From Ctenosaura bakeri (lineage: Eukaryota; Chordata; Lepidosauria; Squamata; Iguanidae): a stretch of 64,000 nucleotides of DNA. A model generated the notes under the pieces. The model was given only the letters and a program-made list of their open reading frames with translations, made no database searches and was not told where the DNA came from. Each line of letters starts with the position of its first letter. The stretch's first letter is position 1. Made by a program: the position numbers and the translations under genes. Of this stretch, positions 1 through 10,516 are shown one piece after another. The stretch spans positions 124,001-188,000 of the forward strand of contig CAOLHI010000483.1 in assembly GCA_948474755.1 (NCBI GenBank). The letters are read 5' to 3'.

Positions 1-143
1 AGAGTACACTTTTTGAGCATAATACATCCCAGACTGCAAAGATTCTTGCCATCAAGATTCTTCTTGTTAAGGTTTCCTGATTCTTGACAAATCCATTTTT
101 AAAATGGTCCCTTCTGAGTATTTTGAGAAACTGTTACCCTGTA

Positions 144-1016
144 TGTTGGGGGTCCTGGGAGGGACGCCCAAATTACCAAATAAAACACAAGTTGGGGGAA
201 TTTAGCTTGAACACTCTCTTGGCTAAACGAGAGGCAGGGTAACTTTAGCAAGGATCTTTTAACGCTATGTCTACGGCTTCAGGTCAGAGAACAGGCAAGC
301 AAGTTTAAAAGTAACAAAAATAACAGTTTTATTGAAAGATAACCAACAAAGAAAAACAACACACACACTAGCTAACTTGGAAACAGAAATGGGGCTTTTA
401 GGGAAAGGCAATACGACACCTGGTCTCGTAGTCCTGGAGAAAAAGATGGGGTTCCGGGGAAGAAAGCTCAGCGTGGCTGGCTGAGGGGAGCTCCTTAGAC
501 AAACCGGCAGCAAGGAGGGATGGAAGTCCAAAATAGTCCAAAATACTCCGAGGAGGACTTGGAAAAGGGGACCTTTGATAGGGTGGAGTTTACCTACAGG
601 CTATGTTACGCTTGGTGAGAACAAAGGAGATTTGGAGCTGGACAAAGGATTTGGAAAAGGTCAAGTTTAGCATGATTGGTTTTGCTCTTGATGACAATAG
701 CGTGGCCGGTATGTTGATGGCCCAACATAAAGGAATGGCTTGGCTCTTGGCTGCAAGGCTTTGTGTAACTCCAAGCCGAGTAGAGCCTGTTTGCAGGGAG
801 GTTTTTCCCTAAAGCAATGGAGAGGCTTAGAGTTGCTTGCCTGAATGGGGTCTTGGAATGTACAGTCATTAACAGCCGTGCTCGTACGTGCTTGTCCAGG
901 GGACCTCTTGCAAACACGTGGAGTGAGATGGCAAAGAGAGGTCCAGCAAGGCCAAATTATTTGATATCAAAAGGATATCTAGTGCCCTCACCCAATGTAT
1001 CATAACCGTGATAACA
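144..1016 (-). mobile_element. LTR-like block, probable solo LTR, antisense
   Basis: Read on the minus strand, this block starts TGTTATCACGG and ends ACCCCCAACA, the TG...CA form of a retroviral-type LTR. A CAATAAA polyadenylation-like signal lies near position 335, about 190 bases before the proposed 3' end, a plausible U3-R-U5 layout. No gag, pol or env reading frame adjoins it. I found no clear target duplication at these bounds, so the ends may be a few bases off. It could be some other repeat with TG/CA ends; the LTR reading is an inference. Confidence 0.4.
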
Positions 1017-2140
1017 AAACGGTAGACATTTTATAAAACTTGCCCAGGCTAGATTGACTATGAAAGCAGATTGATCTTTAGAACCTGCTGTTCTGCTTGA
1101 AAGAAGGGCAATAGATAACATGTTAATGCTTTCTAGCTTTCAAACCACCAGCCCCTAGTGTAAGCCACCAGTGTTTCTTGGCTTTCCATTCGTCCCTTGG
1201 TTGAACAGAAAGAAAGGCCTAGGGAGTTCAGGAGAGAAAGTTCAGGAGAGAAATTTTGTGTTTCTGTTTAAATATTTCTATTGAGATGTTGGGCCCAGAG
1301 CAACAATAGGAAACACGTATATTGTTAAATCCCATTTATACATGTGCCTGGCATTAATTGTTTTAATTTCTTTTAATTTTGAAATAGTTCAACATGTTTT
1401 AGACTGTATATATTTTTTAAATTGTTTACTTTTTTATTGTTCACTGCTCTGAGATTCTTGGATAAAGAGTAGGATATAAATCCATAAATATATAAATAGA
1501 TGTAGTATATTATTTTATCCTAACTCTTTAGTAAGAAAAGCTCAGTTCAGTCATCTGTTTTCTTCATACTCCTATGAAGCAAACAGGCTCAGTTCTGTCA
1601 TACAGGAGCAGGAATAAGCTATAGGAGTAAAGAAATGTTATTGTGGGGGCTAAGGAAGGATAGTCAGGGATGGTAGCTGTTTGAGTGTCTGGAAATGCAT
1701 TCCATACAGTGGCTGTTACCAAAAGTCAGTGCTCAGGTCTTAAATCACAGAGACATCTCCTGGGTTGCAGTTGTTGATGTCCAGGTGAAAGCCAGGATGC
1801 AGGGAGCAGGGACCACATGTGGGATGGAGGGGAGAAGGAGGACAGACCTCTCCAACCAGGGTTGCTCTCCTTAGCTTTCCTGCTAAGAGGCTTTAACTGT
1901 TATTGGCCCTTCTTTTCCCTAGGAGAAGCAACAAAGAGAGCAGCAAGGAAAAACATGCAAATTGTGTCCTCTTTTACTGCTTTAATGCAACTCACCTTCT
2001 CCTTCTCACTTCTTTTCCATCTTCTTCTGCTGCTGCTTCTCTTTTGCTTCTTCCTTCCTTCCTTCCCTTTCTCCTTCTCAAATCCTCATTTTTGTGAAGG
2101 AGTAGATTTTCACCAATGTGGTACTCTCCCAGTGCTTTAG
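1017..2140. other. Intergenic, no gene seen
   Basis: No coding signal or well-bounded element. Positions about 1330-1500 are AT-rich and end in a 'ggatataaatccataaatat'-type tail like that of many squamate SINEs and LINEs, so an old plus-strand retroposon tail is likely. A CT-rich low-complexity tract runs about 2000-2075. Confidence 0.5.
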
Positions 2141-2215
2141 ACCACAACTCCCATCATCTCCAGCCACAGCACTCAAATGGGTTTGGGATGATGGGAGCTG
2201 GAGCCCAGAATTTCG
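2141..2215. repeat. Small palindromic 'ACTCCCATCATC' repeat
   Basis: The left arm reads ACAACTCCCATCATCTCCAG and the right arm reads GATGATGGGAGCTGGAG, its near reverse complement, around a short centre. This 'actcccatcat' foldback is common in reptile genomes and recurs in decayed form elsewhere in this window, for example near 31000 and 44330. Its transposon superfamily cannot be assigned here. Confidence 0.5.
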
Positions 2216-2239
2216 GGAAGGCCTGAGGTTGGAGAAGGC

Positions 2240-4030
2240 TATCATTTTCAGGAAATGATATTGGCTTGCTAAAAAGCACAGCTGTTCTTGGAACCTTTAT
2301 CTTGCAAACCACAGAGGCGGGAGATATCTAGATATACCTGCACTGCCACATTGCAGTGTGGTCCAACAGCAGACTGTTTCTGTTGTGAAATAATTAGGGA
2401 TATAGGTTGTAACTTGTCAGTACTGGGTGCAGTCAGTTATCATCATCCAGTTTGCAATCTTTTGCACTCTTGGTCTTGCAAGTCTCTGTGGACAAAGGGG
2501 AAGCCTTCTGCATGGGGATTGCAGTCATTGCATTGAGGCCAGTGCGGACACAACAGCTATCCATTCTTGACAAGACTATCCATTTCTGCGCTGTCTTTGA
2601 AAATAGTGGTAAGTTAGAATAACAGAGATTCCAAAATCTATAGCAGGGGCTGTAGCCAAAAAGTGGCCTGGGCTGAAGCCACAATCCACAGTTTGGCAAA
2701 ATTACTCCTTTGCATTACAGCTCATAAAATACTCCAGTCAGTATGGCCGCTGGCCATGCTGGCAGTGAATTCTGGCGACTGTAGAACAGAAAGTAACTTT
2801 GCCAAGCTCTAGAGATACCACATGATTTTTTTCTCTCACACACTCATTCATGTCCTTCCATGTATTCCATTCTGATTGCTGCCCTGTTTTCTTTCTTTTT
2901 CCCTTCCCCCCACTTTTTATCCTATCCCCCCTCTTTGTCCCATTCTCTCTCTCCCTCTCCATTCCACTCTTTAATCCCCTCCTTTTCGGTTTCTCACCTC
3001 TTCTGTCTCCGCAGCTGCCTCTTCCACTCTTTCTTCCTTCCCCAAGCAACTGAGTTTTTTTGTTTTTGTTTTTAAAAAAGCTTGGTTGGTGGGATGATTA
3101 GTGGGATGATTTTCCAGGAGGCAAAGTCATCCACAGTTAGCACTGCTCTCTCAAGCAACATTCCTCTGAAAGAAACCCATAGAGAAGTCAGGCTTTAAAA
3201 ACAACAACAACAACAACAACAACTTCATTGCACCAATGGAAGTTTTAGAAATCCCTGATTGCTTTGGAGGTGAGGAGTGAGGGACACAATGGATGCAGTG
3301 GCCAGCCAGTGAGCTGAGATTTCCCACACTCGACCTAAGCCAAAACCATAGTTACTTATTTGAATTTCATTTCCCAGAATCTCACAGCCAGCATGGTCCA
3401 TGAAAAATGTGGCTGCTGGAACGGGATTGTGAGAGCTGTACTATAGTTGGAAAAGTAATTTTTCCCAAGTTGTAAATAGCACATTAAATTGGGCTTAGAG
3501 AGGGATGGAGGAGCAGCATAACTGTCCAAGTATTGTTGCTGTATATTTATAATGCCCAGTCTTTCTCATCTCATTTCTCTTTCTCTTTCCTTTAGCTTCC
3601 TTCTCATCTGCTGTCTCTCCTGTAGGTTCCTCTTACTATGCTTTTTTAAATTTGCCTACTCTGAATCTCTCCTTCAACCAGCTTGCCTCTGAGCTCACTG
3701 CCCATTTGCTTTCAACCCTCCTAGGATCCTTTCCAAGTAGTCATCCTGCCCGGTAATGATATTCTTCCCCAAGCCTGTACTAGGCTTTTAATACCAGCCA
3801 TACAGCTGTCTTCCCCCGGAGCAGGGACATGGAACCCATGACCCTCCACATTTAATTGGACTAGAGCTTCTGTAATCCTCTGTCATGGAAGTTAGAGTCT
3901 AACAACAGGTGAAGGGCCGAGAGCCAAATGCCCTAGACAAAATGGATTCCAAACATTTCACCAGCTTTGCTCACTGCACATGTGGAGTGTTTCAGAACAT
4001 TCTGTACCACCATAGCAGCTCAATCAATCA
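2240..4030. other. Intergenic; CT-rich tract, CAA microsatellite, old palindrome
   Basis: No gene. A pyrimidine-rich tract spans about 2880-3050 and yields long frames that are compositional only. A (CAA)n run lies at 3198-3223. Positions about 3355-3470 hold a decayed palindromic repeat: an arm with CCCAGAATCTCACAGCC and its diverged complement GGGATTGTGAGAGCTG, bounded by AGTTACTTATTT and GGAAAAGTAATTTTTCC. It is related to the clearer copy at 60357-60440. Confidence 0.5.
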
Positions 4031-4032
4031 GT

Positions 4033-4450
4033 GGCCCTTTCCACAGGCTCCTGGATCTCGGTGGTGTCCCACCAGGCTCCCGAGAGGAAAGTGTGACAGG
4101 AATGTCACCCTCTGCACCAGTTGCCTGCTGGAACGGAGGAGGCGCAATGGCCACGCTTCTTCCTTCCTTCCTTCCTTCCGCAGTGCAGCCAGGCACTGTC
4201 CCAGCTGCACTGGGGCAGGAAGTGTGGCCATCGCACTTCCTGGCCCTCAGCACAGGTAAATGTGGAAGGGTGGTGCAATCATCACTCATTGATGGGAACA
4301 AACTGTCAGTGATTTGCAGAACAATCATGCTGCCTGGGGATGGGAGAAGTACAGGACACAAATGACAGGACACAAATGTTCATAAGCATCATCTGAGACC
4401 ATTGTTCTCCCATCCCCAATGCGAGACATCGACACCCTGCGGAAGGGGCC
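4033..4450. mobile_element. ~418-bp MITE with GGCC-TTTCC ends
   Basis: The left end is GGCCCTTTCCACAG and the right end is CTGCGGAAGGGGCC. Both flanks are AGT (4030-4032 and 4451-4453), a 3-bp target duplication. The interior is GC-richer and carries inverted 'GCAGTGCAGCC...GCTGCACTGG' segments plus a short TTCC run near 4159-4180. It matches in plan and length the elements at 9986, 22245 and 24149. No transposase frame is present, so it is non-autonomous. Confidence 0.8.
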
Positions 4451-4980
4451 AGTGTCAGAGGTTTCATTCCCCATAGCCTTAATAATAGCAGCAATGATCA
4501 CCAAGTTGGGACGTCATAATCATGTCACAGATGTGCAAATATGGGCCACCTTCTTATACTTCCATTGTTCTCTCAAAGACTCATTAAAATTGGTTTCCAG
4601 GGATGGCTGGACTTAATCACTTGTTCTTTTTCCTTGGATTTAAAAAATAACATTGTATCAGTTGACACAAGGAATGCTCCTGAGGTTTATTAAACAATAA
4701 TTTAATAATGGCAACATATACTACATACACTTCCTGTATGGAAAAAAAATACACTTTGCCTGTGTGATGTAAGCTCTCAGCCCAAGAATACTGCAAGCCC
4801 ACTGGCCTCTGGTAGAAAATACTCTGTTATCATGTTCACTTTGTCATTGCCACAATACAACAGAGCAAAAAGCAACAGCATGAGGAAGCCACCAAGCTAG
4901 GGGATATACCTCTTTTCCTGTTTAGTAAGATCACATCCTTGTAAAAATAGAAATAAATAAAAGTTACAATTACATATGAA

Positions 4981-5389
4981 GTTGTTGTTGTTGTTGTTGT
5001 TCTGTGCCTTCAAGTTGTTTCTCACCTGTGACAACTGTAAGGCAAACCTATCATGGGAGTTTCTGGGACTGAGAGTGTGGGCCTTTCTACACTACACTGT
5101 TATAGTGTTATTATTCCATTTTCAACATCCTGTGCAATTCTGGGGTTTGTGGTTTCCTGAGACAAAAGAGCTCTCTGGCTGAGAATTCTAAATGGCTCTC
5201 CCTAAACTGCAAACCCCAGGATTCCATAGGATGGTGAAAATGGAATAATAGTGCTATAACAGTGTAGTGTGGAAAGGCCCTGTGTGATCTGCCCAAGGTC
5301 ACCAAATGGGTTTCCATAGCCAAGTAGAGGTACCCTGGCCTCCAGGGTCATAGTCCAATGCTCAAATCACTACACCATGCTGGCTCTCT
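4981..5389 (-). mobile_element. tRNA-derived SINE with Bov-B-type tail, split by a MITE
   Basis: On the minus strand it runs from a head matching the tRNA-like start of this family (AGAGAGCCAGCATGGTG at the right), through a B-box-like segment, to a GTT/AAC-repeat tail at 4981. The 3' part, with its 'cttgaaggcaca' motif, resembles the end of Bov-B LINEs, which are known to mobilise such SINEs. A foldback MITE at 5079-5280 interrupts it. Removing the MITE and one TGT restores a continuous SINE. Confidence 0.85.
5079..5280 (-). mobile_element. Foldback MITE, ~202 bp, inside a SINE
   Basis: Ends are GGGCCTTTCTACAC and GTGTGGAAAGGCCC. The arms carry the family core (CACTGTTATAGTG, CCATTTTCAACATCC, GGGGTTTG) in inverted form. 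TGT flanks both sides. The central unpaired part ('gacaaaagagctctctggctgag') gives the orientation. No coding capacity. Confidence 0.85.
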
Positions 5390-5413
5390 TATCAAGGGGT
5401 GCTTCATATGTAA

Positions 5414-5614
5414 GAGAGCCAGCCTCATGTAGTGGTTTGAGTGTTTGACTACAACCTTGGAGACCAGGGTTCAATTCCCTGTTTGGCCATGGAAACCCCA
5501 AGTGACTATGGGTGCCTCACACACTTTCAGCCTCAGAAGACCATGTGATAGGTTCACCTTAGTGTTGCCATAGGTCAGAAATGACTCGAAGGCACACCAG
5601 AACAACAAGAACAC
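5414..5614 (+). mobile_element. tRNA-derived SINE with Bov-B-type tail
   Basis: It starts GAGAGCCAGCC, has a B-box-like GACCAGGGTTCAATTCC, then 'cagcctcag', and ends with 'gaaatgactcgaaggcacacc' and an AAC-rich tail. It lies head to head with the minus-strand SINE ending at 5389, leaving about 24 bp between them, so the two heads form a long inverted repeat. Confidence 0.85.
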
Positions 5615-6538
5615 AACTCCTTGATAAATCATCATAGTAATGCAACTAAGTCATACTTTCGTTATTAGAAAAAAGGAACACAGTTGTATTCTACCCTCAA
5701 ATAATTTCTTTTTTGACCTACCCAGGGACACATCAATAAAATGTGATTCAACACTGTGCTAACAGTGGTCAAGCACAGAACTTAGAGCAGAAGATCCACC
5801 AGTAAATAAGTGGTAAGATGCCAGAGGTAGGATACCTGTCATGCCAAATGGGTAGTCTGTCTGTAACCACCACTGTATCTCTGGCAAAGGCAGCAGAGAT
5901 TAAAAAAGAGGAGAGAAGCTATCTCTGAGAAGCAAATGTGTAGAGGATAGAAGGAGCCAGCCAAGTCCTGCTTGAAAGCCATAAATTAACCTCATGAGCT
6001 TCCCTAATGGGAGTGTGATTTATCTCTAGCCTTCTGTCTCAACTAATTGAGTTCATACTATCCGGTGATTCATGCCACAGAAAAGGGTTCCAGAGAAAAT
6101 GGGTCCTCCAAAAGTAGCTTTTACTCCCCTTTTCACAAAAGGCCCCAAGTGTTTCCCCCCTCCTCCTTTTTCTTTATTAGCCAGGGACTCATAATGCTTT
6201 TAAAGCCAAGAAGTCTTTGAAAACGAACGTTTAACCCGGAATCAAATCAATCACTGACAAGTGTTGAATTTCAGCCCTGATGGGAGGACAGCAGCCCGGG
6301 TTCTGTCGAGAGAAATGGTTCCCTTCTCCGTGATTTCCCTCAGTGCTGAGCACCCATCAGTTGCTGTGGCCCCAACAGTTGTAAAATGGGCGTGTGAGAA
6401 AAGATTTCTGTGAAATTCAAAAGCTTGTGTAATCATGGCAGCCTCAGCTTGCCCAGCATCTATATCATCTTCAATTTCTTTGTGTCTGAAAGGATACAAA
6501 AATGTATACCATAATAAAGAAAGAGTCATATTCCTGGC
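5615..6538. other. Intergenic, mostly repeat-free
   Basis: No gene or element recognised. The part at about 6180-6530 is free of repeats seen elsewhere in the window and has balanced composition. It could be conserved non-coding sequence, but that needs alignment to other reptiles. Confidence 0.4.
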
Positions 6539-6610
6539 CTAAGATAACCTTATGAAATTCATGGGGTGACCATCAGTCAACAGGCAACTCAAAGGCACAT
6601 CTGCGCACAA
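6539..6610 (+). mobile_element. 5S-derived SINE, 3' fragment
   Basis: The segment matches the tail half of the 5S SINE at 21968: 'cctatgaaattcatgggg', then 'caacaggcaactcaaaggcac'. The 5S-like head is absent, so this is a 5'-truncated copy. Confidence 0.6.
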
Positions 6611-6769
6611 TCAAGAGCAAGGCAGTAAAGAAGGGACCAGTGAAAAATATAAAATGCAAATGTATGAAAGCATAGGATGCCATTTAGGGCCAGGGTGGTA
6701 GGACAAGAATGGGATTTCATTTCGCAAGTATGGAACGGGGAGAGGTTTGCAGAAATGAGGTTCAAATTA

Positions 6770-7268
6770 CAGTCAGCCCTTCACATTCACAGGTTTAATT
6801 TTCATGGATTTGATTGTTTTATGAGTTTCTCCAGCCCCTGCCCCCTGCCTCAAATATGTTTTTCCAGGAGAGTTTTCCCTCTTGGCTGTTCTGATCAGGC
6901 AGTGCAGCCCTTTAAAAGACTGCTGCTGGCCCTCCTCCTCCTCCTCCTCCCCTCCATCACCAGCCACTGACCAGCCAGCTAAAGGGGACTTGTAACCCAG
7001 TTTCTCAGCACTACTAATCCTTCCCCACCTCCACACACTCAAGGGAGGAGATGGGTGAGAGAGAGGAAGCAAGGGGCTACTATGTCGACACACCCTTTTC
7101 CCTCTTCTTCCTCAGAAGTGGTTTGGATCCTGGGTGCCTACTCTGCCCACCATGCTTCAGCCCCTGTCCCACAGACACACACAGACACAAACATTTTGAT
7201 ATTTGTGGTTTTTCCACTTATGTGGGGGTCCTGCGCCCCTAGCCCTAGTGAATGTGGAGGGCTAAGTG
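6770..7268 (+). mobile_element. Tigger-like MITE, ~499 bp
   Basis: The left end is CAGTCAGCCCTTCACATTC and the right end is its diverged complement (GAATGTGGAGGGCTAAGTG). Both sides are flanked by TA (6768-6769 and 7269-7270), the target used by Tc1/mariner/Tigger transposons. The interior has no transposase. Reading frames here on both strands are repeat-derived. Related copies lie at 20660, 34135, 34784, 37200 and 55959. Confidence 0.75.
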
Positions 7269-7406
7269 TATATTTGCTTCATGGCCAGCACTTTTGAATA
7301 ATTACAGGATTATTCATACATGACCTCTGCGCAGAGTGAATGTACATATTGGTCATGTGGGATCATGCAACTCTCAGAAGCCACCCAACGTACTTTCAAC
7401 ATAGAA
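7269..7406. repeat. 138-bp segment shared with 34623-34761
   Basis: This stretch after the Tigger-like MITE matches the sequence after the MITE at 34135-34622, including 'gattattca', 'gcagagtga', 'gtacatat', 'gggatcatg' and 'caacatagarcaggg'. The two loci therefore share more than the transposon itself. Confidence 0.7.
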
Positions 7407-7802
7407 CAGGGATGGACAACTGTGGAAAACTAGAAGGTTGCATTAGCCCCACAGAAGACCTTGGAGGGCTGTATCCCTCACCCTCACAAAAATCAATACT
7501 TTTGCTTCCATGTGCCCACAAATGGCCTCTGGAGATATGGGGATTTTTGCCATGTTTTTAGACCCCCAATCCATTTTAGGCCCAGGAGAGGCTTTCCACA
7601 ACAACAGGAAGTGAGGAGAAGTCACTTCCTGTTCATTTTCCATTTCAAAAAATGCCTCTCTTGTAGCTAAATTGGCCTGAGGGGGATATGGTGAAATTAC
7701 CCACATGTCCCCTCAGGGACCTTTGGAGATATTTGGGGGCAAACAAATTTTTGACCCTTGAAGGGGGCACATATGGTCCACAGCCGCACTTTGCCTACCC
7801 CG
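7407..7802. mobile_element. hAT-like non-autonomous element, ~396 bp
   Basis: It begins CAGGGATGGACAACTGTGG and ends CCACAGCCGCACTTTGCC followed by TACCCCG, close to inverted terminal repeats of hAT type (CAGGGATGGGC...). The 8-bp flanks ACATAGAA and ACATAATT match at the first five bases, a decayed target duplication. Inside, 7603-7614 and 7622-7633 form a perfect 12-bp inverted repeat (AACAGGAAGTGA) around a 7-base loop. No transposase frame. Confidence 0.6.
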
Positions 7803-8111
7803 ACATAATTTTGACTTGCTGAGGTATAGGGAGGGAGAGAGATACTAACCTTCCAGTTCTAACTTTTTTTTCCACATTCAGTCCCTCAGCTTGCTCCTGG
7901 GCAATAGTTTGACTCCCTCCAAATGTCAGATTTTTGATTTTGTTGAAACATCTTCACTCCCCAACAGAAACTAGATTGCTGTGTTTACTTCTGCGAGCAA
8001 CTAAATATATTGTGAGCAAGTGAACTGCCATTTTTAGTTCTGTGAGTGATTCTGCCAGATGTTTCACTCCTGTCATCTGCAAAACAAAATAAATTGCAGT
8101 ACTGAAGAAGT

Positions 8112-8238
8112 GAGAGCCGGCACAGTGTACTGGTTTGAGTGTTGGATTGGGACATTGGGAGACCAGGGTTCAAATCCCCACTCAGCCATGGAAACCCACC
8201 ATAAATCAGAAATGACTTGAAGGCACACAACAAAAAGA
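8112..8238 (+). mobile_element. Short tRNA-derived SINE with perfect 11-bp target duplication
   Basis: The head (GAGAGCCGGCACAGTG), the B box (GGGAGACCAGGGTTCAAAT) and the tail (CATAAATCAGAAATGACTTG, then an ACAACAAAAA end) are present. About 70 bases of the usual middle are missing. ACTGAAGAAGT occurs at both 8101-8111 and 8239-8249, so both insertion boundaries are intact. Confidence 0.9.
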
Positions 8239-8259
8239 ACTGAAGAAGTAAGCCTCTAA

Positions 8260-8461
8260 GGCCATTTCCGCACTACACTGTTATAGTGCTATGATTCCAC
8301 TTTCAACACCCCATGGAATCCTGGGGTTTGTAGTTCAGGGAGGGGCATTTCAAATTCTCAGCCAGAGAGCTCTTTGGCCTCAGCAAACTACAAACCCCAG
8401 AATTCCACAGGATGTTGAAAGTGAAATAATAGCACTATAACACTGCGGTGCAGAAACGGCC
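8260..8461 (+). mobile_element. Foldback MITE, 202 bp
   Basis: Ends are GGCCATTTCCGCACTACAC and GCAGAAACGGCC, flanked by TAA on both sides (8257-8259 and 8462-8464). Inverted arms surround the asymmetric centre 'ctcagccagagagctctttggcctcag'. No coding capacity. Confidence 0.9.
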
Positions 8462-8496
8462 TAAGCGTACATTTTAACCGGTATCCTTTCAAAGGA

Positions 8497-8800
8497 GTAT
8501 AGCTACAGGGGAGGGGGAAGATGAGCACATTACCATTCTAATAAGAGTTTTTTCCCCTCCATGAACTTTTCTCTCAGTCCCCAAATTTTTAGCATTGCAT
8601 TAAACTAAAACATCAGTTGAACATTTAGAAATTAGCTTGGGCATCCAAAGAAAAGGGACAGGTAAAGTTATGAAGGGAATGGGAGTATGGAAAATATGAG
8701 AGTTCTAGGTGTGAACAATTTTCAATGATACATTTCCCCCCATTACCATGGGGCACTGCCCACCATCAAATTTCCCACTGTCATTAATTTCAGTATAATA
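8497..8800 (+). repeat. 'GTATAGCTACAGGGG' interspersed repeat
   Basis: It starts TATAGCTACAGGGGAGGG and shares several blocks with 31985-32301 in the opposite orientation, including 'ccccaaatttttagcattg' and 'gcatccaaagaaaaggg', and more weakly with 14708-14830. This looks like a middle-age dispersed element. Its class cannot be told from these copies. Confidence 0.5.
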
Positions 8801-9481
8801 TGTACAGGAGAAGTAGTCATAGATCGTGTACTCTGAGTTGGATCTGACTAACTCCCAGCTCACAACTCCTAAAGCTGCCAGAATCTGCCACCTGAAGCAA
8901 TAACTGTGTCACCTTGTCATATTCTGACAAAGAGAATGATCCTTCTGTGGCTTTGGAATGAGCCTGTTTGGAAGAGAGAAAAGAGAAGGAGAAGGAGAGG
9001 TACATTGAGATGCCAAAGCACCAATCGTTACTGCAAAAGCCACACTTCATAAAGGCCTCTCCAGCCTTCAACACCTGCTCAAAGGGAGGAGGGAACCCTT
9101 CATAAAATCATCTCCCTGCCTTCTGGAGGACCGCAAGTGGTCCCCTGAGCAAAGCACGTGGCTAATGAAGAATTTTTATTGAGATCACTCACTCTCCAAA
9201 CGCACTCCTAATCGCTAAAACAAATAAACTGATTCTCTTGCTCTAATCCAGCCTCAGTGGGATATTCTTTGCCAAAATCAAATGAAGAAAAAGAAGAGGA
9301 AGCAGGGAGAGGACAGGGTTTTTGCTATTCCCTATTGTCTTTCAGGCTGGTGATGTCAACAATAAAAAGGAGAAGAATTAGGAAGTGGGAGGGAAGAGGA
9401 GAAATGGAAGGTGGTTTTCTAGCAACTGGGATGGGAGGCAGCAACAATGGTGATTTCTAGGAAATAGCTGTTTTACACATA
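8801..9481. other. Intergenic, no gene seen
   Basis: Purine-rich patches occur around 8960-9000 and 9280-9430. No repeat with recognisable ends and no convincing coding signal. Confidence 0.4.
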
Positions 9482-9692
9482 GACCCTTTCACATTACACC
9501 ACTGTAGTGCTATATTCCACTGTAACTGCCATATCCTGTGAAATCTTGGGGTTTCTAGTGCAATGAGGCACTAGAGCCCTCTGGTTGCAAATTTTAAATG
9601 GCCCTCTCTAAACTACAAATTGCAGAATTCCATAGGATGTTGCCATGGCAATTAAAGTGGAATCATACTGCTATAACTGTAGTATGAAAATC
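9482..9692 (-). mobile_element. Diverged foldback MITE variant
   Basis: Ends are GACCCTTTCACATTACACC and GTAGTATGAAAATCC. Unlike the main family, the arm carries 'actgtaactgccatatcctg' and the other arm 'ggatgttgccatggcaattaaagtgg', as at 11140 and 13874. It appears to be an older sister subfamily. No clear target duplication. Confidence 0.65.
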
Positions 9693-9817
9693 CTGTAGGC
9701 ACTAAGGAATATGGGTGACATCAGCTTTGCTGACTAGAGCAGCTAGGATTTGCAGTTCAAGAAGATCTGGAAGGACACATAATTCCTGCTCCTCTTGTAG
9801 GACAGTTACATTTATTC

Positions 9818-9878
9818 TTTCTTCCTTCCTTCCTTCCTTCCTTCCTTCCTTCCTTCCTTCCTTCCTTCCTTCCTTCTT
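9818..9878. repeat. (TTCC)n microsatellite
   Basis: A nearly pure tetranucleotide run of about 15 units. On the minus strand it encodes a spurious EGRK repeat. Confidence 0.95.
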
Positions 9879-9985
9879 TAAATAACCAAACATAAGCAAT
9901 CAAACACTCAGTGACTGATCATCCTTTGTGGCCTTTAATCCAGGAGAGGTTAATTGCAGAGTAAAGAAATACAGCGTATGATATA

Positions 9986-10399
9986 GGCCTTTTTCGCACG
10001 CAGTTTCTTATGCGAGAGGGCCCCTTGAGTGTCGCTTAAACGGGAGGAGCGGTCCATACGACACACTCCCATTTACATGACGCTCAAGAGCCTAAAGCGG
10101 ACTGTGCACGCACCTTTTCATTTTCGGCTTCAGGCCGTGCAAGGCTCCCAGGGCCCTCACGCACTTACCTGCCCTGCGGTGTGTCGGATGAGCGGGCCGG
10201 TTGTGTTTCCTCCCCCAGTACAGCCTACAGCTCCCAGGCTGCACTGCAGAAGGAAAAGGCAGGGCGCTCGCATGACAGTTGAACGACTAGGAAGCCAGCT
10301 GCGGGAGAACGGAGGAGCGATGTGAGTGCCTCGCGCAAGAGACTTCTTGCATTAACGGCACCCCCCACCTCCACAAGCAGGTAAGGTGCGGAAAGGGCC
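9986..10399. mobile_element. ~414-bp MITE with GGCC-TTTCGCAC ends
   Basis: Ends are GGCCTTTTTCGCACGC and GGTGCGGAAAGGGCC. ATA flanks both sides (9983-9985 and 10400-10402). The GC-rich interior includes 'cacttacctgcc' and inverted 'cagctcccaggctgcactgcag' segments shared with the copies at 22245 and 24149. Non-autonomous. Confidence 0.85.
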
Positions 10400-10516
10400 A
10401 TAGATTAGGAGAAGAGTTCTTGCACCAATATGTAATAGTGGGTGTTATAAAAGTGATCCTTGATATGTGAACAGAAGTGTTGCCTATTTTTGTTTGTGAA
10501 GTGTTGGGTATAGTCA

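Noticed and set aside
2850..3075. Two long plus-strand frames rich in Ser, Phe, Pro and Leu
   Set aside because: They come from a pyrimidine-rich tract and have low complexity with no domain.
5414..5490. A tRNA gene at SINE heads
   Set aside because: Only A- and B-box-like words are present; no cloverleaf with a usable anticodon arm can be formed, and the head continues into a SINE.
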